Part shown: positions 11,612 through 21,574 of the stretch, piece by piece
Layout: each line of letters begins with the position of its first letter
Position numbering within the stretch: position 1 is the stretch's first letter
NCBI GenBank assembly: GCA_037953745.1
Contig: JBAKBP010000205.1
Location: 62,001-126,000, forward strand
DNA: 64,000 bases
Direction: 5' to 3'
Origin: Lithodes maja
Taxonomy: Eukaryota; Arthropoda; Malacostraca; Decapoda; Lithodidae
Translations under genes and position numbers: made by a program
The notes under the pieces: model-generated
Databases searched by the model: none
What the model saw: only the letters and a program-made list of their open reading frames with translations
What the model was told of the DNA's origin: nothing

Positions 11612-12027
11612 TTAACAAGATTCCCTATAGTTCACGGTCACCGGACAGTCACCAGCTATACCAGATTTTGTTAACACTAGTTGGCCCGACGTCTTGTGGG
11701 TTAGTATACCATTTTGTTTAATTATTATTGAGGATTGTGCTTCTTTAGCCATGTTTGAGATTAAAGCTCGTCCTCTAGGCTAGCAAAAAAAGAAAAACAG
11801 CTTTCCCAAATTTCTTTCAAACTAAACAATGCATCACACTTTTCGATAGAAAACTATCCCTGCCGAAGGCCGATTTTTTCTAAGTTAGAGTCTCGCTATC
11901 GCTCGCCCAGAAATAAATTGGCACCTGAATTGGGTGTAGCCTCTTATTATCGTCAAGGTAATCGGGTGAAACGTCCTAAAACCTTCAAACAGGGAAGTAC
12001 AAAAAGACCCCCTCGGACCAAATAGGG
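11115..12027. mobile_element. Second inverted-repeat pair starting CCCTATTTGGT (tentative)
   Basis: The left end CCCTATTTGGTTCGA follows TTAA at 11111-11114. The right end, read inward from 12027, is CCCTATTTGGTCCGA followed outside by TAAA, one change from TTAA. Inside both ends come CCCTGTTT and a TTAAGACG/TAGGACG motif. The pair interleaves with the pair at 10526/11611, so one may be a rearranged or composite copy of the other. Confidence 0.45.
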
Positions 12028-12450
12028 TAAACCTAGCATATATGCACTTGGTAACTTTGAGCTAAAAACTTTACTTGGAGTTTATTGGTTGAATGATTCT
12101 GTTTAGTCTATTACTTGTGTTCATTACTACAACAACTCAAATATATTAATCGCGGTTAGGTGGCACGATTTCAGTCCAACCAATCATTAACAGGATATAC
12201 CTCACATGCAATCTCTTGCTTTGGTCCTTATTATAAGTCAATACAAGTTAGAGTTAAGCTACAAACTGTTCTGTATATTTTCACCTAACAGCTGCAATTA
12301 TCAATAGACCGTCTATTATGATAATCATTATTTATTATGTGCGAGTCGGAAGGTTGTGGCTATAGACGTCATCTCCTTTGATTTTCATAGACCCTTACTA
12401 AGATGAACAAAATATCGTTACATATTGGAATGAAATAGAAATACCTATTA
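12028..12450. other. No gene seen
   Basis: AT-rich anonymous sequence with no ORF above background, followed by a short (CA)n tract at 12452-12472. Confidence 0.5.
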
Positions 12451-12491
12451 TACACACACACACACACACACAAATTATATATATACAGTAT

Positions 12492-13087
12492 ACCATTATA
12501 TCCACAAACGTCCTTAACACTCAACGAGCTGCTAGGTTTGTAACTTCTACTACCTGCCAAACGGGCAGACTTACCCTAAACGAGCTTCATTCCATGCTCT
12601 TTTCCATGCATAAAGAAGAGCCAGAGCGTAATACAATATCCGTGAAAGGGCGTTAATTGAGCTTTCCAATGACACCTGAACCATCCTTCTACAACCACGG
12701 GTTGTCTTGCAACGATCGTGCAACACGAAGGAAAAATCCCTAAAATACGGTAATTTCCTTACATATATCCTGTCTAGGGAAGCAGTGGATGTGGATGAGT
12801 GTGGAGGTGGGACCAGTCGCGCTACGGGAGCCGTGCCGAACGGTCAGAGCCAACCCGTGCTCCTCCCACCGCTCGGACTCTCTCTCGGAGCCAATTATGC
12901 GCTCAACATCGCATTGGACTTAAGTCGGGCCCCGCCATTTAGTCCTTGGTTCTCTTGACCGCCTTAAGTCGGGTGCCGCCAAAGAGGGGTTAACATCTAA
13001 CCACATACACAATAAAGTGTAGGGTTAATAAATGTGTTAATTTTTGTGTATGTGGTTAGATGTTAAGGACGTTTGTGAATGTAATGA
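12492..13087. repeat. Palindromic (foldback) element split by a MITE
   Basis: The arms are 12492-12517 plus 12990-13012 on the left and 13044-13088 on the right. Bases 12990-13012 and 13044-13066 are perfect 23-base inverted repeats. Beyond them, CCACAAACGTCC (12502-12513) pairs with GGACGTTTGTG (13067-13077). The arms become continuous only if the 12518-12989 insert is left out. Confidence 0.85.
12518..12989 (-). mobile_element. TTAA MITE family 2, copy 1
   Basis: A 472-bp element with TTAA at 12514-12517 and 12990-12993. It is the reverse complement of the copy at 49849-50324. Shared landmarks are CTTCTACTACC with GCCAAACGGG near one end, a conserved GAGCCAGAGCGTAATACAAT segment, and a terminal CTTTGGCGG with GACTTAAGTC motifs at the other. 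It has no plausible ORF. The intact opposite palindrome arm shows one TTAA at the matching position, which fixes the insertion site. Confidence 0.85.
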
Positions 13088-13123
13088 TACAATAATAATG
13101 TTGTGTTAATTGACATTGGTTTC

Positions 13124-13159
<36 letters not shown>

Positions 13160-14705
13160 ATAGGGCCCCTCCATCATTGACGACTTCGCCTATTAATAAT
13201 AATAGTCTCCATTCAACATCCTGCGCCAGCATTTTGAATAGCCCGCGTGGAAGTATTATGGAGTACTCATCATAAGTGCACGCTTAATTCCCTTATGGGA
13301 TCGTCATTTTGATTGGGTACCCTACAGAAAAAAACTCCGTAAAATATAAAAAAAGAAAAATCACTTAATATCTGTTATCATATGACTTGCCATATACATG
13401 GATTTCTCATGTTTTGCTACCCCGACACCAGGCCCTCTAGCGGCCATCCTCGTCCTTCCTACTTTCGCGTCCACACTGACAACAAGGCTTGCGCTGCGCT
13501 CCGCTTCATTCGACGTTCCAGAGCTTCTAGTGAGTCCTTACTCATTTGTATACATCTGTGTTGTAGTAACAAGGTTTAGATTAGCTAGCACGGCTGCCAG
13601 ATTGGTGTGTCCGCAGGAAGTATGTGTTAAAATAGGGTACTTTTGTAACAGGCGTCGACGAGTCCAGGATTATCGTACCGCGTGTGTTTTTGTTTGTTGT
13701 GATACGCCTTTAGCTTTTGCGATTACTTAGCTAGAAGGCTACCACTCTACAAGGTATGATACAGACTGTCATTATTGAGGAGAGTACATGTCAAATTACT
13801 ATATCAGCAAATGCTCTAGTTTAAGGGTGTCTGCACGTGGTGCTCCACCTTCTAGAGTTCGTGTTTTGCTTTGAGCCCCTTGAGTGGGCCTCCCTCATCC
13901 GGGCACTGGGCTGGGTCTTCGGAGCGTCGTCTGCCGGTGGTGTTCATCATACCTCATGGTCAGCCTTATGTAGGGGTCTCCGGTGTAGGCTTCAGGTAAT
14001 TTAGGATGCTAAATTTTCTGTATTTTAATTATATGCCTATGTATGCCCCTAGTGTTTGTTTTTTACATGCGTTATAGCATGTTTTTGGGGTAGGGGAGAC
14101 GTCCCTATACATTCTTTATGATGTGTTATGAGTGGGACTCAGGGTTGAGGAGCTGCGCCATCTCCTTGTCCCACGAGTTTTGTTTTTTCCGGCGGCTCCG
14201 TGCGGTGGGCCCGAGTTATCCGTCTTATAAACAGGTAGGAACATTCAAAAGGTCCCGGCGTGGTTTGGCTGAACCACACTCTCCCGGCAGAACTGCATTC
14301 CTAAGGGGGCTGCAAACTCTGCCCGCCGAGTAACTTGCCCTAACTGACCCAGTTGCACGATTAGATTTTCTCGCCCTGCGGCGCCGCAAGTCTAGTGTAC
14401 AAGAGTGATAGATTAGTTTTGCAAACTTGTTTATGGATGATCAAACAATGAAGGTCAAGGGACCTTGGATACTTGTCACAGGCTAGTAGTTAAACCCAGC
14501 TTAGACAAGTCCAGCGGAAGGATAGAGTAGTGGTGCACTATAGCTAATTTTCCGGCGGACACGAGTTAGGATGTATAACACCTCACAGGTTATCCTTATG
14601 AGCATTCCTGGAATTCCTGGAATTTTTTATTTTCCAGGCTCCTGACTACTACTCCGGTGGAGGTTTGGGTAACTGATCCCGGCGGGGGGGGGCCTTATTA
14701 GCACC
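13067..14705. other. No supported gene; one (AT)n tract
   Basis: An (AT)n microsatellite occupies 13127-13157. The rest is moderately GC-rich with frames of 65-110 codons (13382-13730, 14118-14333) that have no recognisable motif. Around 14608-14622 GGAATTCCTGGAATTC is a short direct repeat, and a G run lies at 14682-14692. It may belong to the same unknown element as the Cys-rich ORF at 14706, but I cannot show this. Confidence 0.4.
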
Positions 14706-14920
14706 ATGACGAGGTTTGAACTATGCATTACTCCTACCTGCTCTCTATTGCCAATTTTTGCTCACAAACTTTGCATTAAGTGCGTCAAGTGTTTGGATCG
14801 TTTCCGAGGCTTGTGGTTATCTAAACGCTGTTCCATTTGCTCTGAATTGAAAACCGCTTTAGTAACTAATAAAGACTTATCGTGCCTAGCGGCTTTACAG
14901 GATATTAAGAGTACCTTTAA
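14706..14920 (+). pseudogene. Truncated Cys-rich ORF, unknown function
   Basis: The frame opens at an ATG and reads about 71 codons of Cys-rich protein before running into an inserted MITE at the TTAA 14917-14920. It contains the pairs CIKCVKC and CSIC within basic sequence. Spaced Cys pairs like these occur in Gag-like proteins of some retroelements and in zinc-binding proteins generally, but I do not recognise the family. The original 3' part is gone: the MITE supplies a few foreign residues and a stop. Confidence 0.35.
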
Positions 14921-15066
14921 CGCCTTACGAGCGGGTGGGTCAGTTTTGTTCCACTATGCGCCCAGCGTTTTTTTTTTTTACCATAAATGGCCTTGTTTCC
15001 GTGATCTTTTTCATGCATAAACAAGAGCCAGAGCGTAATACAATTATGTATCCCTGAAAGGGCGTT
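14921..15066 (-). mobile_element. TTAA MITE family 2, copy 3, truncated
   Basis: Starts after TTAA (14917-14920) with CGCCTTACGAGCGGG, the terminal sequence of the family 2 copy at 49849-50324 read in reverse. It follows that copy through the GAGCCAGAGCGTAATACAAT segment and stops at GGGCGTT, where the BEL LTR begins at 15067. The missing half of the MITE is not found on the far side of the BEL array. Confidence 0.8.
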
Positions 15067-15854
15067 TGTGGTAAACTATCAATGGAAGTTAAATATTACT
15101 AAGCTATAATGAATCAAATAAAATCAATCTAAATGAAAACTACTCTATATCTAAATTGAATTCAATCTGAAACAAGCTAATTTATATCCAAAGGTCTCAC
15201 ATAATAAATGTATATATAGGGTAAGGTTATAAGGGTTAATATTAGCCAGGAATTAACTCACCAATAGTTCCACGTGGCAATGAGGCAAGGGAGAACGTTT
15301 TATCCAATATGGCGGTGGACAATGGGGAACGAGACTTCGGTCCCAAGACACAAGTCAAGTTAAAGAAAGAATAAATGATTACATGGGAATGGACATGATT
15401 ATATAATGTATGCTTATCTATCAGTCAGTCATGATGTCGATGAGAGCGTCTTGGTGGTGTAGCTGAGTGTGTGTGTATTGTGATTACAGGCACAAAAGCA
15501 CGATCAACTGAGGGCGGAAAATTAGATGTTAACTGGTTGGTGTTTGTGAAGGCTCTGGCGTACCTCAAAGCACACCTTGCTGCCTTGGCAAACCGCCAGG
15601 AGCCCAAATTATCGTACCGCATTTAGGTTGCTCTATACGATAAATTATATTAATATATACGATAAATTCATATATACTACATAAGACCACGGCAATATTG
15701 CTTAATAGCATATTAGGCCTTTTATAACTTAACTTATTTACAATCTTATAATATACGATCTACTCGTCCTACGTCTGCTGTAGGAGAGATCGTGACGTCA
15801 CAGAGACATAAGAGATCACAAAAGTGTCATATTCTATCGTATTTATACGATACA
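15067..15854 (-). repeat. BEL/Pao LTR 1 (left)
   Basis: On the plus strand it starts TGTGGTAAACTATC and ends ATTTATACGATACA, so read on the element's own (minus) strand it is TGTATCG...ACCACA, with TG and CA ends. It repeats at 21575-22373 and 28108-29525. On the minus strand the first bases include a TATA-like GTATAAATAC and a full TGACGTCA site (15793-15800). A polypurine-like stretch, TTTTTTGTGGGGGGAG on the minus strand (15855-15870), abuts it, as expected beside a 3' LTR. Confidence 0.9.
15793..15800. promoter_or_regulatory. TGACGTCA (CRE/ATF-type site) in BEL LTR
   Basis: A perfect palindromic CRE consensus, also present in the other two LTRs at 22312-22319 and 29466-29473. It lies about 55 bases inside the U3 start, close to the TATA-like sequence, a sensible place for a promoter element. 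Use by CREB/ATF-type factors is inference. Confidence 0.5.
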
Positions 15855-15891
15855 CTCCCCCCACAAAAAAGACCTGAACCCCACCTTAAAC

Positions 15892-17952
15892 CTAAAGTTG
15901 CCCAGAGGCTATCTTCTGACGCCACAAGTCGACGGCGCCAGCAGCAGCGCGTCTGGGACGCGTCCCGGTCCGAGAATGATCACCATCAGTAAGAGGTGAG
16001 TCGTTCCTTTGAGAATCCTCGGACCCAGCAATAACAGGTGGAGCCTCAGATTGCAATGCGGAATCGAGCTCCAAAGCGTACAAACGTGCGATAGGACGAA
16101 CAGTAGTTCCAGTGGCTGTCTTCAATAGCGCCACCCGCTCTACAGAGTCTGCCCCCTTGTATACCTCCAATACGCAGCCTAATTTCCAGTATAAACGAGG
16201 ACTATCTTCTTTAATTAAAACAACTTCACCAACTGTAGGTGCCGTTGGTCTACCAGAGGGAGTAACACTCCTTTCCCTCAATGCTAGCAGATATTCACTA
16301 ATCCACCGTTTCCTAAAATCCTCGATTATCCTGGATATATACTGGTATCTCTTAGACACCGCTACCTCAGAGTACAACGAGGGATCCTCTAACTCTACTA
16401 TGGACTGAAAATCAGATGGAAACGCAGTCAATGGTTTTCCATATAGCAAGTGAGCTGGCGTTAATGGTAGTGGTTCTTGCAGGTCGGTGTACACATATGT
16501 AAGCGGGCGATCATTCACGACTGCCTCTATCTCTGTGAGGACTGTCGTCAACTCACTTTTCTTTAATAGAGCACGTCCTACAACCGCTCTTAGTCCTGAC
16601 TTTACTATGCCGACACATCGTTCCCACATTCCACCAAACCAAGGTGCCTTAACTGGAATGAACCTCCATTCGCACTTCTTCTCTCCCAAAAAAGTGATGA
16701 CAGTAGGATCACTACTCATATCCTTTAGATATTTTGATGCTTGGACATAAGTGGGAGCATTGTCGCTAAGAATGAGTTGAGGGAATGAACGACGGGCACA
16801 AAACCGTCTGAACGCCAGCATAAATTCTTCGCTAGACATATTATCACATAGTTCTAGGTGTACCGCTCGAGACGTCGCACAGGTAAACAATATTATATAA
16901 ACCTTCTCACTCTCCCTCGTCTTCAATGCCCCTGTGTAATCTAATCCTACCGCTTGGAAAGGTTCTACGTGCTTTACACGGCATTCAGGTAGGGGTGGAG
17001 CTGGTCCAGTTGCATACGGTTTACCCTTTAGTCTCTGGCATATTACACACTTTCGTACTACGCGTCGAGCTACTTGTCGAACCCTGGGTATCCACCATGT
17101 GAGACGTAAATTTGATATAATATGACATACCCCGTAGTGTTTTACTTCCCTATGTGCACGTATGATCAATAGATCAGTAACGTGATGTCTTGTTGGCATA
17201 AGTATAGGTCGGTTTGTGCCGTCTGGTACACCCGACCACTTCAGGCGACCCTCACACCTGATGAGGCCATTGTCTAGGTGCAACCTTAGTTGACGCACTA
17301 TATTAGGCATTAATGTCTTATTCGAGCTTTTCAAGGATTCTAATTCATTGGAAAAGGTTTCTATTTGAACCCATTTGATCAAAGTTACTTCAGCTGCTTT
17401 AAATTCACGAGCATCAATGTTGTGACCCCTGTTGCAGAGTTGGCCCGTTACTTTAAGCTTGAGATTGGATACATATCGCAACACCCAAGCTACAACTCTG
17501 ACTAGTTTATTATAGTCACCGAATCTTGCCCACTTCATGATAGGACCCGGTGGCTCATTTGGTTGGGCTGTAACTGCCACTGTTTCCAGTGGCAGAAGTC
17601 CCTCACCAACAGCATGCCATATCATCCATTCACTTTCATGGAGCAGCCACTTTGGACCATGCCACCACAATTCGGACTTCATTAACTGGCTAGCCATTAT
17701 ACCCCTAGTTATGAGATCACTAGGGTTTTCCTTTGTATTTACATAATGATAAGCAACGTCTGGCAAAAGGGCTCTAATCTCATCTACCCTATTCCGCACA
17801 TAAACTGGCAGAGACTTCTTGCTATGTATCCAGTTGAGTGCGACCTGACTATCGCACCATACATGAACGATTTCAATATTTAATTCGCTCTCGTATGCTG
17901 CGCGTACATGTTGCACCAGACGTGCTAATGGCAGCATGGCAGTCAATTCCAT
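15892..17952 (-). CDS. pol: BEL/Pao copy 1: RNase H C-terminal part and integrase
   Basis: This is the 3' segment of the gag-pol frame of the left BEL copy. It opens in RNase H (MELTAMLPLARL, then VWCDSQVALNWIHS near residues 32-45). The integrase zinc region is HREVKHYG with CVICQRLKG (about 267-310). The catalytic triad is in GLDYTG, LSDNAPTY and FGGMWERC (about 335-445). A C-terminal domain follows to the stop at 15892. It is separated from the upstream frame by a one-base deletion near 18066, where copy 2 has one more A. The listed methionine is internal, not a true start. Integrase motifs are intact in this copy. Confidence 0.92.
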   Translation of the reverse strand: MELTAMLPLARLVQHVRAAYESELNIEIVHVWCDSQVALNWIHSKKSLPVYVRNRVDEIRALLPDVAYHYVNTKENPSDLITRGIMASQLMKSELWWHGPKWLLHESEWMIWHAVGEGLLPLETVAVTAQPNEPPGPIMKWARFGDYNKLVRVVAWVLRYVSNLKLKVTGQLCNRGHNIDAREFKAAEVTLIKWVQIETFSNELESLKSSNKTLMPNIVRQLRLHLDNGLIRCEGRLKWSGVPDGTNRPILMPTRHHVTDLLIIRAHREVKHYGVCHIISNLRLTWWIPRVRQVARRVVRKCVICQRLKGKPYATGPAPPLPECRVKHVEPFQAVGLDYTGALKTRESEKVYIILFTCATSRAVHLELCDNMSSEEFMLAFRRFCARRSFPQLILSDNAPTYVQASKYLKDMSSDPTVITFLGEKKCEWRFIPVKAPWFGGMWERCVGIVKSGLRAVVGRALLKKSELTTVLTEIEAVVNDRPLTYVYTDLQEPLPLTPAHLLYGKPLTAFPSDFQSIVELEDPSLYSEVAVSKRYQYISRIIEDFRKRWISEYLLALRERSVTPSGRPTAPTVGEVVLIKEDSPRLYWKLGCVLEVYKGADSVERVALLKTATGTTVRPIARLYALELDSALQSEAPPVIAGSEDSQRNDSPLTDGDHSRTGTRPRRAAAGAVDLWRQKIASGQL

Positions 17953-18038
17953 TTTAGGGATAGTTACCTTTTTAACCGGGGCTACCTTGGCCCGGGCTGT
18001 AACTAAATGTGCCCCAAATGAAGTAACAACATATATGG

Positions 18039-20657
18039 CTACCCCGTATGCCGTGGCGCTAGCATCGCAAACGTGTGTAACGTAACGTCACCGAACACCG
18101 CCACTTTACGAGGTATAGGTTTAGTACATAGGATGGCATATTCATTCAACAACAATGTCCCTTGGTTATTCAAGTCCTCGGGCAAACTGTCATCCCATCC
18201 TATCTTACGTCTCCAAACTTCCTGCATTAGAATCCTAGCTCTTATGGTAACAGGTAATGCTAGACCCAAAGGATCAAAAAATTGCGCAACTTTGCTCAAC
18301 AGACTTCTTTTGGTGTGCGCTCCTGTCTGCTGAGCGAAAGACCTTGTTTGAAAAGTTAGTATGTCATGTTTAGGTTGCCAGATCATCCCCAAATTTCTGG
18401 ACTTTTCCTGGTTAAGAGATGCCGTACCATCCACCTGTATTAAACTCTGAAGATCTTCACTATTAGTAACCCACTCGCGGAGAAATAGATGTGCATCCGC
18501 AAACAATCTGCGTGCTTGCCAGTATGCATATAACAAATCATTTTGACTATCGCTAGTACCCTGCAGATTGTCAATGTATAATCTGCGAGATAGTTTACTT
18601 GTGTCCTCATGAGTGTCAGCTAGATGTTTTTTGATTGTGGCATTTAACAAAAACTGCGAGCAAGTGGCGCCAAAGAGTACAACCCGAAAACGGTATATTA
18701 TGATGGGACTTTCAGAGTCGCTAATGTCGCCGAACCAAAGAAAGCGGGTAACATCTCTATCTTCCTCCTTTAGCTTGACCATCAAGAATGCTTTCTCGAT
18801 GTCACTGGTATAGGCGTACTTCCCCAGCCTAAACCGCAATAGATGTTGGGACAGGTCCGACACCATGGACGGACCTGTCAACAGGCAGTCATTTAGACTG
18901 GGTTGTTGTCCTTGGTGGGCAGAACAGTCATACACCACCCGTATTGGTGTGGTGACGCTGTCTTTCTTTACCCCATGATGGGCCAGATAGTGAACCCTAC
19001 CCTTCTTACACGGTTCCTTGACATCGACTCTCTCTATAAAGCCCCTATCCTCATAACTCCGAAATACAACGTCATACGCCTGGCGCGTGCTCGGTTCGTT
19101 AGACAATTTCCGCTGCAATGCGCGCAAGCGACCTAATGCCAAACCATAGTTGGTAGGCAGGCTTATCTCACTGTTCTTCCAGGGTAAACTAACTTTATAT
19201 TGCTTGTCTGAGGCACAGTAGCACACAGACTCGTCAAACCTTTGTAGCGCAACTTCCGAGTCATAATCAGTCTCCATAGGATTAATGCCTATGTGATCCA
19301 ATCTCCACAGTCGTTCCAGGTCGAACTCGGCAGCCATCTTAGGGTCACTAGGTTGGGAATCCTCCCTTCCCAACTCCTCTGCCGCGGTTACATTGACTCT
19401 ATATATCGAGACCGTGTCGACCAGGACCTTTGACTGTGTAGTATGCACCTTTCCGCTCATGCAGTATCCAAATTTAGTGGGGATTAAAACTACACCACAC
19501 ATCTTTTTAAATCCAGGGTATACTACTTCATAATAATGATCTACACCAAGTAGAACATGCACCTCACTCTGATTTCCCATGGGATCTGACAAGTTAACCC
19601 CTATGCTACGTAATGCGTGTTCCACCTTCTTCACACCCACAGATACATATTCTGGTAGGGTGTCTACTACGATACAAGTCATAAAGTACCGGTTTTTACG
19701 ATAGAAATATGAAATCTCCGCTATCTCGTAGTCTTGTTTATCAGTAACCCCTGTGAAGCCCTGTAATCGAAGAGTCTCAGCCCCTACGATTCGGTGCTTC
19801 AATCCCACTAGTACGGACCTCTTTATAAAGGAACGTTGAGATCCTTGATCTAGAAGTACCCGACAAACTTTGTTAATGCCATTACCTTCCATGGGAATCT
19901 GTATTGTGGGCAATATAGTGGTGTCTTGCGTGCTACCTAGTGCCACAGTTGTAGTACCCTCATTTTTGACGTCTTTGACTTTATCTGCAGTAGGACACAA
20001 CTTATCAAAGTGATGTCCTTTGCAGTGCCGACATGACCTTAAGTATGTATGCTTACCATGTTCCCCACTTAGACAACCTACACATAGCTTCAATCTTTTC
20101 ACCTGTGCTAGTTTTGTCTCATTTGTTGGGTATTTTACACAGAAACTCCATTTATGTTTGTTGTTACATAGCTTACATAGAATCTGAGCAGGTTTCTTAT
20201 ACGCACCCTCTTTCTTTACTTTAGTCCCCACCATCATGCTTACTGTTCCCCTCTTCTCCACATTCTCACTCCCTCCCGACACATACATTCTCCCTTTGTT
20301 CAACTGTAGATTATTGATCTCCTTACTGAACTGAGTTTTGAATTCCCCCAGCTCAAATGATCTTACCTTATCAAGTATTGCCATAGGAAGCTTCTGACGC
20401 AAGATAATGACTATCATTTCCTGCGTGGTAAGCCCTAGGGTGTCTAGCGATCGAGTATGGCACTCCATATTTGCCCTGAAGTTTGTCAACTCATCAACCT
20501 TATACTGTGGTTCTGCGAGCCCCAACAAGGCAACGACATGGGCCATCTTCAACTGCTCTCTATCCCCGTATGTGGACTCTAATAAGTGTACCGCTTCAAG
20601 ATAACTACCACCCACTACTGCAAAACCCTCTATTAAATGTAAGGCCTCTCCTTCCAT
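18039..20657 (-). CDS. pol: BEL/Pao copy 1: Gag C-terminus, protease, RT, RNase H start
   Basis: An 872-residue frame. The N-terminal part is the Gag region typical of BEL/Pao (DUF1759-like), then Cys/His clusters (LCVGCL..., CRHCKGHHFDKLCP). The protease-like motif is LLDQGSQRSFI (about residue 270). RT follows, with SDIEKAFLMVKL, FGATCSQFLLNATI and the active-site RLYIDNLQG, and then the start of RNase H. Compared with copy 2 it lacks 15 bases in the zinc-knuckle region, losing a GQC segment and one Cys. It is cut off upstream by a one-base deletion near 20684 and downstream near 18066, so the polyprotein is broken. Confidence 0.92.
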   Translation of the reverse strand: MEGEALHLIEGFAVVGGSYLEAVHLLESTYGDREQLKMAHVVALLGLAEPQYKVDELTNFRANMECHTRSLDTLGLTTQEMIVIILRQKLPMAILDKVRSFELGEFKTQFSKEINNLQLNKGRMYVSGGSENVEKRGTVSMMVGTKVKKEGAYKKPAQILCKLCNNKHKWSFCVKYPTNETKLAQVKRLKLCVGCLSGEHGKHTYLRSCRHCKGHHFDKLCPTADKVKDVKNEGTTTVALGSTQDTTILPTIQIPMEGNGINKVCRVLLDQGSQRSFIKRSVLVGLKHRIVGAETLRLQGFTGVTDKQDYEIAEISYFYRKNRYFMTCIVVDTLPEYVSVGVKKVEHALRSIGVNLSDPMGNQSEVHVLLGVDHYYEVVYPGFKKMCGVVLIPTKFGYCMSGKVHTTQSKVLVDTVSIYRVNVTAAEELGREDSQPSDPKMAAEFDLERLWRLDHIGINPMETDYDSEVALQRFDESVCYCASDKQYKVSLPWKNSEISLPTNYGLALGRLRALQRKLSNEPSTRQAYDVVFRSYEDRGFIERVDVKEPCKKGRVHYLAHHGVKKDSVTTPIRVVYDCSAHQGQQPSLNDCLLTGPSMVSDLSQHLLRFRLGKYAYTSDIEKAFLMVKLKEEDRDVTRFLWFGDISDSESPIIIYRFRVVLFGATCSQFLLNATIKKHLADTHEDTSKLSRRLYIDNLQGTSDSQNDLLYAYWQARRLFADAHLFLREWVTNSEDLQSLIQVDGTASLNQEKSRNLGMIWQPKHDILTFQTRSFAQQTGAHTKRSLLSKVAQFFDPLGLALPVTIRARILMQEVWRRKIGWDDSLPEDLNNQGTLLLNEYAILCTKPIPRKVAVFGDVTLHTFAMLAPRHTG

Positions 20658-20665
20658 TTGTCCCT

Positions 20666-21163
20666 TCAGATAGTGAAACTTGCGACATTATCCAAAGAGG
20701 ATTCATGAACCGCAGATCGAAATACGTCCCAGAAAGCTAACCACTCGGTTAACTTGCCCCCAAATGTAGGAAGATTGAGCTTTGGGAGGTGTACAGTATG
20801 TTTTGGGTCAGCCCTTCTATGGGCCTCATTATCGCCTCCCTTCTTACTTGCGACAGCACGCTGTAATAGGCGCTTCGCTCTAAAGACAGGTTCGTCATAG
20901 AGGGCGCGATTATCACACTCTGTAATTATCTCTTCCTCCTCTATCATGTCAGCCACAATCACCTCACTCAGAGCCGTAATACGACCGTGGGTAGCCTGGA
21001 CGTTATCTAATCTGGCCTCCAATTCCTCTAGATCAGCAGTAGTGATGAAAGTGTTTAAGTCCACTATTAGCCTATTTAATACTCCCCGAAGTCCCGCCCT
21101 TTGATTTTTAGGGGCTTTGATCAGCACCCCACTAGACGGTGTCTCTTTATCGTTTTTATCCAT
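20666..21163 (-). CDS. gag: BEL/Pao copy 1: Gag N-terminus
   Basis: The N-terminal 165 residues of Gag, starting MDKNDKETPSSG, as in copy 2. It holds a helical segment rich in Leu and acidic residues, then the LPKLNLPTFGG...WLAFWDVF motif characteristic of BEL/Pao Gag. The frame ends early because of the one-base deletion near 20684. The start is supported by the same ATG in copy 2 and by a leader of about 410 bases to the LTR. Confidence 0.9.
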   Translation of the reverse strand: MDKNDKETPSSGVLIKAPKNQRAGLRGVLNRLIVDLNTFITTADLEELEARLDNVQATHGRITALSEVIVADMIEEEEIITECDNRALYDEPVFRAKRLLQRAVASKKGGDNEAHRRADPKHTVHLPKLNLPTFGGKLTEWLAFWDVFRSAVHESSLDNVASFTI

Positions 21164-21554
21164 TTTGCATGCGAGCCTATAGGCTATATATCTAAATATT
21201 ACGTTACAAAGACAACGGCCAAATAATAGTCTAATTAAAAGACGCCAACCGGCGGACTTCTGTTATGGAGAAAAAAATAGTACACTAAATAGCAATACCT
21301 ACTAATGGAGCATATTGAACAAGAAAAAATGTTAGGTCAGGTCATAATAGTCACAGGAAGTCCGAAACGGAAAAGAAAATTACTGGGGAAAGATGATGGG
21401 TGGGATGCAGGACTTAGGCAGGCACAACGATGTGACCCTGCATTCCGGCTCTAACCATCGCTTGGCTAGCCTTGCCAGTTTATCATAGAGTTGTTCCTGC
21501 ATCCTGTTATATGTCCCCTTGTTCATTGCCTTAAAATCCCTTACTGGTAGCTAA

Positions 21555-21574
21555 TTCCCGGGTCTGGGCACCAA
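21555..21574 (-). other. Primer binding site of BEL copy 1
   Basis: On the minus strand the sequence directly after the LTR end (ACCACA) is TTGGTGCCCAGACCCGGGAA. It carries the TGG that pairs with a tRNA CCA end. The same sequence lies beside LTR 3 at 28088-28107. I cannot name the tRNA with confidence. Confidence 0.6.

Noticed and set aside
16112..20740. Numerous plus-strand frames of 60-98 codons across the BEL copies
   Set aside because: Antisense shadows of gag-pol; same positions in both copies because the copies are nearly identical.
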